The position numbers were made by a program, and so were the translations under genes. This document shows positions 1-4,526 of a stretch of DNA of 5,045 nucleotides, one piece after another (the first letter of the stretch is position 1; each line of letters opens with the position of its first letter). The DNA comes from Solirubrobacterales bacterium (lineage in GTDB: Bacteria > Actinomycetota > Thermoleophilia > Solirubrobacterales > Solirubrobacteraceae): assembly GCA_013695395.1 (NCBI GenBank), contig JACDAP010000391.1, positions 1 to 5,045 on the forward strand, written 5' to 3'. The notes under the pieces were generated by a model. It saw nothing but the letters and a program-made list of their open reading frames with translations. It searched no databases and was not told the origin of the DNA.

Positions 1-206
1 GGCCCGCTGGACACGCTGGGTAGCATCGGCGCACGGCCGCCGACGCCGCCGGATCTTCGAGCCGTTCTACCAAGCCGGTCGGCGTGGGCACCGGTCTCGG
101 CCTCGACATCTCCCACCGGATCGTGCCCGGGCACGGCGGCTCGCTCGTGCTCTGCGATCAGCTCGGCCCGACGACGTTCCGCGTGCGGCTGCCGGCCGGC
201 GGCTGA
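1..206 (+). pseudogene. Decayed 3' end of a sensor histidine kinase gene (HATPase_c domain)
   Basis: The end of a histidine kinase ATP-binding domain is recognisable, but only across different reading frames. Positions 53-70 encode IFEPFY (the F box). Positions 72-206 encode KPVGVGTGLGLDIS (the G2 box), then HGGSL and a final FRVRLPAGG before TGA at 204-206. An intact gene would read IFEPFYTTKPVG. Here five bases are missing at about 70/71, and one more base appears to be missing at about 50-52, just before the F box. The two losses add up to six and restore the frame. In the G2 frame there is a TAG at 21-23, and I cannot find a convincing N or G1 box in the 50 bases before the F box. The kinase would autophosphorylate a histidine and pass the phosphate to a response regulator; this copy cannot encode a normal catalytic domain. 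The 5' part lies outside the window. Its stop faces that of the minus-strand oxidoreductase ten bases away. Sequencing error is the main alternative. Confidence 0.75.
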
Positions 207-216
207 CGTCGCAGGC

Positions 217-1452
217 TCAGACCAGGGGCCGGGTGGGGTCGGCCGGGTCGTGCTCGACCACGCCGTGCGGGGCGCCGTGCTCCGCGAGCAGGTCGAGGAA
301 GGGAACCGCGTCGAAGGCCTCCGGGCCGAGGACCCCGGCTCCGGACCAGACCCCGGTCTGGAGCAGCTCGAGCGCGACGACCGCGTTGACGGCGGTCTGC
401 CAGACGACGGCCTGGCTGCCGTCGCGGGCCATCGTCTCCGCGTTGTCGACTACGTGATGGAGGTAGGTCGCGCGTGGCCGGCCGTCCTTGCCCGTGCCGG
501 TGACGAGGGTGCCCGCACAGGTGCGGCCGCTCATCCGGTCCCCGAGCTCGGCCGGGTTCGGCAGCGCGGCGGCCACCAGGTCACGCGGGGCGACCGGGGT
601 ACCGCGCACGTCGACGGGTTCGGTGGAGTCCAGGCCGAGCAGGTTCAGCGTCTTCAGCACGCCGATGAACTCGTCGCCGAGGCCGTACTTGAACGTCACG
701 CGCTCGCAGTCGACCCAGCGCGGGACGAGCACCACCTCCTCGTGCTCGACGTTCACGCACTCGATCGGGCCGATGCCCTCCGGGAAGACGAACGTCTCCG
801 GCTCGGAGAACGGCGGGGTGGTCGTGAACCCCCGTTCACGCTCCCAGATCAGCGGCGGGTTCAGACACTCCTCGATCGTCGTCCAGATCGAGAACGTCGG
901 CGCGAAGTCGTAGCCCGCGACGACGAGGTCGGCGCCGTCGCGGACCCCGACCTCGTCGATGCGATCGAAGAGGTGGTCGGCGGCGTAGCGGGCGAAGACG
1001 TCGGAGAGCCCGGGCTCGACGCCGATGCCCACGAGGGCCAGACGGCCCGCCTGCTCCCACGCCTCGGACTCGGCGAACTGGGCGTCACCGAGCATCACGC
1101 CCGGCAGTTCGTGCGGCCGCTCCGGATGGGGTGTGGAGAGGGTCATCGCCATGTCGAGGTAGGTCACGTCCGCGCGGCCGGCGGCCGCGAAGATCGCCGG
1201 GTTCAGCCGTGGGTCGCAGGCGTTCAGCACGGCGTCGATCCGCTCGGCATCGATCAGGGCGCAGATCGCGTCAGGGTCGGAGGCGTCGCAGGCCGCCGAG
1301 CGCACGCGGGCGTCGCCGGTGCGCTCGGCCGCCGCCCGCGCCCGGTCCCCGTCGAGATCGGCCAGGACGAGCTCTTCGAAGAAGTCCCGATGGCGGGCGA
1401 TGGCGGCGGCGGCGGCGCCCACGCCGCCGGCTCCGAGGACGAGGATGCGCAT
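217..1452 (-). CDS. Saccharopine dehydrogenase-family NAD(P)-dependent oxidoreductase
   Basis: The 411-residue protein begins with MRILVLGAGGVG. This is a Rossmann beta strand plus glycine-rich loop (GAGGVG, residues 7-12), followed by an acidic residue at the end of strand 2 (D32 in LADLD), so it binds NAD(H) or NADP(H). Residues 1-140 form the nucleotide-binding domain, with NACDPRLN near 77-84. GVEPGLSDVFA (144-154) is typical of the saccharopine / carboxynorspermidine dehydrogenase family. The C-terminal part returns to the core fold, with QTAVNAVVALELLQTG at 352-367 and GVLGPEAFD just after. Length fits the roughly 400-residue members. Family members reduce or oxidise a C-N bond between an amino acid or polyamine and a carbonyl substrate. 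The substrate cannot be read here, so saccharopine, carboxynorspermidine or another amine remain possible. An in-frame TAG lies four codons before the ATG, making this the first usable start. No good Shine-Dalgarno is present, but a TAnnnT sits at -12 to -7. It appears to be transcribed alone. Confidence 0.85.
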   Translation of the reverse strand: MRILVLGAGGVGAAAAAIARHRDFFEELVLADLDGDRARAAAERTGDARVRSAACDASDPDAICALIDAERIDAVLNACDPRLNPAIFAAAGRADVTYLDMAMTLSTPHPERPHELPGVMLGDAQFAESEAWEQAGRLALVGIGVEPGLSDVFARYAADHLFDRIDEVGVRDGADLVVAGYDFAPTFSIWTTIEECLNPPLIWERERGFTTTPPFSEPETFVFPEGIGPIECVNVEHEEVVLVPRWVDCERVTFKYGLGDEFIGVLKTLNLLGLDSTEPVDVRGTPVAPRDLVAAALPNPAELGDRMSGRTCAGTLVTGTGKDGRPRATYLHHVVDNAETMARDGSQAVVWQTAVNAVVALELLQTGVWSGAGVLGPEAFDAVPFLDLLAEHGAPHGVVEHDPADPTRPLV

Positions 1453-1458
1453 CCGCCC

Positions 1459-1464
1459 ACGCTA
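1459..1464 (-). promoter_or_regulatory. Candidate -10 element for leaderless transcription of the oxidoreductase gene
   Basis: TAGCGT on the minus strand lies at -12 to -7 relative to the A of the ATG at 1452. This is the place expected for a -10 box when transcription starts at the start codon. It matches the actinobacterial TAnnnT pattern, and the start codon has no clear Shine-Dalgarno. No good -35 is visible (AACTCG at 17-base spacing). The motif is short, so chance is a real alternative. Confidence 0.35.
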
Positions 1465-1557
1465 CCCGGGCGGTGGTTCGCCGAGTTGGAGGAGCGTGGC
1501 CGGTCGTCCGTGCCGCCACGGCGGCCCGTCGGCTCAGCTCGGTGGCCCGGTATCGGG

Positions 1558-1588
1558 GACGTTGTGGTTCCTGAGCAACCACGACGTC
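1558..1588 (-). terminator. Hairpin after the EamA transporter gene, probable terminator
   Basis: Arms GACGTTGTGGTT (1558-1569) and AACCACGACGTC (1577-1588) pair over 12 positions with one mismatch, around a 7-base loop. The hairpin begins 22 bases past the transporter stop on the minus strand. No T-run follows, as is common for terminators in GC-rich actinomycetes. In minus-strand RNA the odd pair is A.C; in plus-strand RNA it would be G.U, so the stem is slightly better on the plus strand. An operator for the downstream gene is the alternative. Confidence 0.45.
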
Positions 1589-1610
1589 ACGCTCGATCCT
1601 TCCTCGACGT

Positions 1611-2477
1611 TCAGAGCGCGATGAGCACGACCCCGAGCACCGCCGCGACCACGCCGATCGCCTGCACCCGCGCGACCCGTTCGCGGAGCACGACGATCGC
1701 GAGGCCGACAGTGACGAGCGGGAAGAGCGAGCCGCAGACCGCAACCACACTCAGCTGGCCACGCTCGGAGGCGAGGATGTACATGAGCGTCCCGCCCAGC
1801 AGCAGCAGTCCGGGGGCCAGGAGCGCGAGCCGGCCGAGAGCGGTGGGCCGTGGGAGCTCCGGCGGGTGCGCGAAGCGCTGGCCGCGCAGGAGGATCAGCG
1901 CGACGAAGCAGAGGATGATCGTCGTGCGCTGGATCGTGAGCGCCCAGAAGAGCTCGCCGTCCGCGGCCGCCCCGGGCAGCGCGGTGAGCAGCACGCCGAG
2001 CCCCAGCGCCGAGAACGCGGCGAAGAGGACGCAGCGCGGGAGGTCCCAGTCGGCGTGGTCTTCCTCGGTGCTCTCCCGCCGGGCGGCGAGGACCGCGCCG
2101 CCGATGGCCAGCACGATGCCGACCACCTGGAGCGCGCGCAGCGTGTCCCCGCCGAGGACCCCGACCATGACTGGGAGGGCGGCCGCGGTGGCCCCGACCG
2201 GGGTGGCGACGCTGAGCGGCCCGAAGCGGACGGCCTCGTAGAAGAAGCCGAGCCCCGCCGCGTTGCCGACCCCCGCCAGCACCGCAAGGCCGACCGCCCC
2301 CGCGTCAGGCGCCGACTCCCCCGAGAACGCCAGCAGCAGGACGGAGCCGACGAGCGCTGCGAGCTGGCCCGTGAGGAGCACCGCCGCGAAGGCGTGGCGG
2401 CGCATGAGGACGGGCGCGAGGAAGTTCGCGACGCCGTAGGCGAGCGACGTGCCGAGGGCCAGGACGATCGCGAGCAC
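1611..2477 (-). CDS. EamA-family (DMT superfamily) membrane transporter
   Basis: This 288-residue, very hydrophobic protein has about ten predicted membrane helices, near residues 2-20, 31-51, 61-80, 87-108, 114-132, 148-167, 176-197, 215-235, 240-262 and 269-288. Two EamA repeats of five helices can be seen. The first contains FYEAVRFGPLSVATPV (79-94), and the second ends with VVLRERVARVQAIGVV (262-277), the usual EamA repeat closure. A charged loop (RRESTEEDHADWD, about 133-145) joins the halves. Family members sit in the inner membrane and mostly export amino acids, metabolites or drugs; the substrate cannot be told from sequence. The start is GTG, the first in-frame start in an otherwise open upstream stretch, and no ribosome site of normal spacing precedes it. 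The only good Shine-Dalgarno/ATG pair upstream (AAGGA, then ATG at 2562) is out of frame. A leader of about 100 bases and a palindrome at 2573-2587 suggest regulated expression. Confidence 0.9.
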   Translation of the reverse strand: MLAIVLALGTSLAYGVANFLAPVLMRRHAFAAVLLTGQLAALVGSVLLLAFSGESAPDAGAVGLAVLAGVGNAAGLGFFYEAVRFGPLSVATPVGATAAALPVMVGVLGGDTLRALQVVGIVLAIGGAVLAARRESTEEDHADWDLPRCVLFAAFSALGLGVLLTALPGAAADGELFWALTIQRTTIILCFVALILLRGQRFAHPPELPRPTALGRLALLAPGLLLLGGTLMYILASERGQLSVVAVCGSLFPLVTVGLAIVVLRERVARVQAIGVVAAVLGVVLIAL

Positions 2478-2572
2478 CGCCGGGCAGCTTCGCAGGCCAG
2501 GCCGCGTGTCCTCCCGCGCGGGCCCGACCGCCTGCGTGGACCCGGCGGCTCCGGGGCAGCATTCGGCATTCC

Positions 2573-2591
2573 TTTCGCTGAGCGAAACATA
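2573..2591 (-). promoter_or_regulatory. Palindromic operator overlapping a candidate promoter for the transporter gene
   Basis: TTTCGCT-G-AGCGAAA (2573-2587) is a perfect inverted repeat with 7-base arms around one central base, the form of a dimeric repressor site. A minus-strand TATGTT (2591-2586) overlaps its edge and could be the -10 box, placing the start of transcription inside the palindrome about 100 bases before the GTG. No clear -35 is seen. No regulator gene is in the window, so the regulator family is unknown. A small RNA hairpin (6-bp stem, TGA loop) is less likely, because nothing resembling a terminator tail follows. Confidence 0.45.
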
Positions 2592-2650
2592 CCTCGAACG
2601 CTGCGGATCCGGCCGCCACGCCGGGCCGCCCGCGCCCGCCTCGTGCGGCG

Positions 2651-2676
2651 GCCCGGTGGCGGGCGAGCCACCGGGC
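2651..2676 (-). terminator. Strong hairpin terminator after the class V aminotransferase gene
   Basis: GCCCGGTGGC (2651-2660) and GCCACCGGGC (2667-2676) form a perfect 10-bp stem with a 6-base loop. It starts 13 bases past the TAG of the aminotransferase gene on the minus strand. There is no U-tract, as often in GC-rich actinomycetes. It should separate this gene from the transporter downstream. Confidence 0.7.
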
Positions 2677-2689
2677 GAGGGCGGGGTGA

Positions 2690-3844
2690 CTACCTGGTGG
2701 CGACGGCCGTCACGGCCGCCACCAGGCGCTCGACCTCCTCGAGGCTCGTGTAGTGCGCGGCCCCCGCGCGCACGGCGCCTGCGGCGCCCAGGCCGAGAAG
2801 CTCGCTGAGCCCGAGCGCGTAGAACGAGCCGGCGCCGACCGCGATCCGCTCGGCTGCGAGCCGCTCAGCCACGGCCGCGGGTGCCTCCCCGTCGACGGTG
2901 AAGAAGACGGTCGGCGTGCGTCGCGCTGGAGCGCCGAGGAGGCGGACGCCCGACACCGCACCCAGGCCCTCGACCAGCGCCCGGGTGAGCGCCACCTCGT
3001 GGTCGGTGATCTGCGGCCACCAGGTCTCGACCAGGTAGTCGGCCGCGGCCCCTGCGGCGGCGAGCAGCTCGAAGGGCTGGGTGCCCTGGTCCCAGCGGTC
3101 GGCGCCGGCGTCAGAGGAGGCGCGCAGCTTGTCGATGGCGAGCTCCTCGAGCAGCGCGGGCGCCCCGCAGAGCACGCCGAGGTGCGGCCCGTACCACTTG
3201 TAGGCCGAGCAGGCGACGAGATCGCAGCCGAGCGAGCGGAGGTCGAGCTCGACGTGCGGGGCGGCGTGGACGGCGTCGACGTAGACACGGGCACCGACCG
3301 CGTGCGCGAGCTCCGTGATCGCCCGCACGTCGTTGACCGCGCCGACGACGTTGCTCGCCGCGCAGAAGGCGACCCACCGGGTGCGGTCGCAGAGCTCCGC
3401 GGCGACGAGATCAGGGCGCAGCTCGAGCGTGACCGGGTCGGGATCGACGACGCGCAGCGCCGCGCCCGAGCGCTCCGCAGCGAGCTCCCAGGGGCGGACG
3501 TTCGCGTCGTGATCCAGGCGGGTGACGACGAGCTGGTCGCCGGGCCCGAGCGTCCGCTCGACGGCACCCGCGACGCGGAAGGTGAGCGCGGTCATCGAGG
3601 GGCCGAAGACGACGCCCTCCGGGTCGGCGCCGAGCAGTGCGGCCACCGACGCCCGCGCCCGGTCGGTCACCTCCCGGGTCCGGCGCGCGGCGGGGAACGG
3701 GCCGCCGTAGTTGGCGAACGCGCCACCGCCGAGGTACTCGGTCGTGGCGGCGATCGCGGCGTCGACCGGCTGGGTGCCGCCAGGGGCGTCGAACCGCGCC
3801 CACCCGTCGCAGAGGCCCGGGAAGCGGTCGCGGTTCAGGGCCAT
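2690..3844 (-). CDS. PLP-dependent class V aminotransferase, cysteine desulfurase-like protein
   Basis: The 384-residue protein has the layout of the 'cysteine desulfurase-like' branch of class V aminotransferases. It starts FPGLCDGWARFDAPGGTQ (residues 8-25). It then has GPSMTAL (81-87) in the cofactor phosphate region, DHDANVRPW (111-119), ASNVVGAVNDV (163-173), the PLP-contacting YVDAVH (D190, H193) and SAYKWYGPH with K216 as the Schiff-base lysine. The C-terminal domain contains GSFYALGL (339-346) and VRAGAAHYTS. True SufS/IscS enzymes carry a catalytic cysteine in the RxGhHCA-type loop. I see none in the equivalent region, so I do not call it a sulfur donor for Fe-S assembly; a lyase or aminotransferase on another amino acid is as likely. 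The ATG at 3844 fits the family's N terminus, and no other in-frame start precedes it. Only 20 bases separate it from the tRNA terminator, leaving almost no room for a separate promoter. Cytosolic and complete. Confidence 0.88.
   Translation of the reverse strand: MALNRDRFPGLCDGWARFDAPGGTQPVDAAIAATTEYLGGGAFANYGGPFPAARRTREVTDRARASVAALLGADPEGVVFGPSMTALTFRVAGAVERTLGPGDQLVVTRLDHDANVRPWELAAERSGAALRVVDPDPVTLELRPDLVAAELCDRTRWVAFCAASNVVGAVNDVRAITELAHAVGARVYVDAVHAAPHVELDLRSLGCDLVACSAYKWYGPHLGVLCGAPALLEELAIDKLRASSDAGADRWDQGTQPFELLAAAGAAADYLVETWWPQITDHEVALTRALVEGLGAVSGVRLLGAPARRTPTVFFTVDGEAPAAVAERLAAERIAVGAGSFYALGLSELLGLGAAGAVRAGAAHYTSLEEVERLVAAVTAVATR
2693..2726 (-). repeat. Second inverted repeat inside the last codons of the aminotransferase gene
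   Basis: CCTGGTGGCG (2693-2702) and CGCCACCAGG (2717-2726) are perfect 10-base inverted arms within the final 12 codons; the 14-base spacer contains a smaller GGCC/GGCC stem. The arms share GGTGGC and GCCACC with the terminator 17 bases away, so the two hairpins could exchange arms. Coding constraint on Ala/Val/Thr-rich codons may be the whole explanation. Confidence 0.5.
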
Positions 3845-3864
3845 CGAGCGATCGTCGCAGAACG

Positions 3865-3894
3865 CGAGAACCCCGCTCGGGGGCGGGGTTCTCG
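3865..3894 (-). terminator. Strong hairpin terminator after tRNA-Tyr
   Basis: CGAGAACCCCGC (3865-3876) and GCGGGGTTCTCG (3883-3894) form a perfect 12-bp stem with a 6-base loop. It starts eight bases beyond the tRNA 3' end on the minus strand. The 3' arm carries TTCT and is followed by CGTTCT, a weak pyrimidine tail. This is the best terminator in the window. It ends only 20 bases before the aminotransferase ATG. Confidence 0.8.
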
Positions 3895-3901
3895 GGGCGC
3901 A

Positions 3902-3983
3902 TGGCGGGTCCAGGATTCGAACCTGGGAACTCTGAGAGGTGCGGTTTACAGCCGCATGCGTTTGACCACTTCGCTAACCCGCC
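3902..3983 (-). tRNA. tRNA-Tyr (anticodon GTA)
   Basis: The 82-base gene folds into a complete class II tRNA. The acceptor stem is GGCGGGT pairing with ACCCGCC, followed by discriminator A. The D arm has GCG/CGC stems. The anticodon arm is TGCGG-CTGTAAA-CCGCA with GTA at the anticodon, which reads tyrosine codons UAC and UAU. A 13-base variable arm with a small CTC/GAG stem follows, then the T arm CCAGG-TTCGAAT-CCTGG. A long variable arm is expected of bacterial tRNA-Tyr. The 3' CCA is not encoded (TGCG follows the discriminator), so the CCA-adding enzyme must supply it. No intron is present. The gene's first ten bases are shared with the end of the nuclease reading frame upstream, and a terminator follows. 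Confidence 0.97.
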
Positions 3984-4415
3984 GGGGCCGGTGAGAGTAG
4001 CGAAACGATTGCCTCCGAAGCAGCCAGAGACGGCCCCTGCTCGACCTCATACTCCCCGTAGTTGGTCCCGCCGAGGTTGATCGTCGTGGTCCCCCGCACC
4101 GCATTCGCTGGGATGCGCCAACGCCGCCCGTCGACCGTGACGGCGAACAACTCATCGCAACGTTGCGCCGAGAACCGCTTGACCACCCGGACCAGGACTG
4201 ATTCCCGCCCCGCGTACAGATTGCCACCGTCCAGATGCCGTAGCGAGACGCGTAGCCGCTGGTCTTGACCTGGACCCGCACCGTGCGTCCCTCCTTCAGT
4301 GCGATGAGTCGGCGTCGCTCGTGTGACTTGTTGGGATGTAGACGTCCCACCCGTCCATCTCGTACCAGAAGCGGGCGGACGCCTCACCTCGATTGCCCTG
4401 CTGCTGACGGTTCAT
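3974..4415 (-). pseudogene. Broken PD-(D/E)XK nuclease of the I-Ssp6803I-like (group I intron-associated) family
   Basis: Joining three frames gives a 147-residue protein that matches free-standing actinobacterial members of this family from end to end. It has MNRQQQGNRGEASA at the N terminus, a DAD motif (34-36) before LIAL, VRVQVKTSG (47-54) with the QxK pair Q49/K51, CTRGGNQSWSG (67-77), and VKRFSAQRCDELF, DGRRWRIPANAV and YGEYEVE in the last half. E11, D36, Q49 and K51 are the likely metal and catalytic residues. Two one-base deletions break it. One follows the D36 codon (4306-4308, GACCTC to GACTC). The other lies in a G run (4186-4188, GGGG to GGG). The unbroken first frame gives only 39 residues and lacks the QxK. 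Relatives include homing endonucleases, but no intron is present here, so the intact role was probably free-standing DNA cleavage or mobility. The stop lies inside tRNA-Tyr. GC is about 64% by hand count, below the neighbours, which suggests acquisition. Assembly error is possible. Confidence 0.85.
3994..3999 (-). promoter_or_regulatory. Candidate -10 box of the tRNA-Tyr promoter, inside the nuclease pseudogene
   Basis: TACTCT on the minus strand fits TAnnnT and ends ten bases before the first base of tRNA-Tyr, allowing a start a few bases upstream of the mature 5' end. No convincing -35 is found at 17-18 bases. If real, the promoter lies within the last codons of the nuclease gene. Transcription through the nuclease locus is the alternative. 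Confidence 0.35.
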
Positions 4416-4420
4416 ACTAA

Positions 4421-4432
4421 GAACGTACGTTC
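4421..4432 (-). promoter_or_regulatory. LexA-type SOS box overlapping a candidate -10 of the nuclease gene
   Basis: GAACGTACGTTC is a perfect 12-base palindrome that contains the GAAC-N4-GTTC core used by LexA in Gram-positive bacteria and actinomycetes. On the minus strand a C precedes it, as in the longer CGAAC...GTTCG consensus; the last base is T instead of G. It ends five bases before the nuclease ATG. TACGTT within the box occupies exactly -12 to -7 from the ATG and fits TAnnnT. A bound repressor would therefore cover the -10 of a leaderless transcript. There is no Shine-Dalgarno. Chance expectation of the eight-base core is about 0.08 in a window this size. Confidence 0.65.
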
Positions 4433-4493
4433 GCCCTCGGACGGCATCGCCCCTCCGAACGCTCCAAACCGGCAGCCTCGCGCTCACCCGACC

Positions 4494-4517
4494 GGGCGGC
4501 CCCAACAAGGACCGCCC
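4494..4517 (-). terminator. Hairpin terminator after the sigma factor gene
   Basis: In minus-strand RNA, GGGCGGUCC (4517-4509) pairs with GGGCCGCCC (4502-4494) over nine positions including one G.U, around a 6-base loop. It begins nine bases past the stop codon. There is no U-tract. The G.U becomes a C/A mismatch on the plus strand, so the stem suits minus-strand transcription better. Confidence 0.6.
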
Positions 4518-4526
4518 AGCGACCGC

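Noticed and set aside
1532..1545. GCCGCC/GGCGGC inverted repeat in the gap between the transporter and oxidoreductase genes
   Set aside because: Short arms made only of G and C, with a two-base spacer; expected by chance at this GC content.
250..2241. Very long plus-strand open frame (663 codons) across the oxidoreductase and transporter genes
   Set aside because: It is antisense to two well-recognised genes and rich in Arg/Ala/Asp/Gly, with no family features. Long antisense frames are common in high-GC DNA.
2305..2562. Minus-strand frame starting at ATG 2562 behind a good AAGGA site
   Set aside because: The translation is Arg/Pro/Gly-rich and overlaps the transporter's membrane-helix coding sequence in another frame. 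I keep only the oddity of the ribosome site, not a gene.
3902..3983. Group I intron in tRNA-Tyr, suggested by the neighbouring homing-type nuclease
   Set aside because: The tRNA is continuous and folds fully with no insertion at the anticodon.
3902..3983. Integration (att) site at the tRNA-Tyr 3' end
   Set aside because: I found no second copy of the tRNA 3' end, no integrase and no element downstream in the window.
2753..3994. Plus-strand open frame (413 codons) opposite the aminotransferase gene and into the tRNA
   Set aside because: Low-complexity Arg/Glu/Gly/Ala composition; it runs antisense to a clear PLP enzyme and through a tRNA gene, so it is a shadow frame.
4186..4308. Programmed -1 frameshifting to express the nuclease
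   Set aside because: A -1 slip at each place would restore the protein exactly, but there is no X-XXY-YYZ slippery site at the first lesion and two separate events would be needed. Deletion is simpler.
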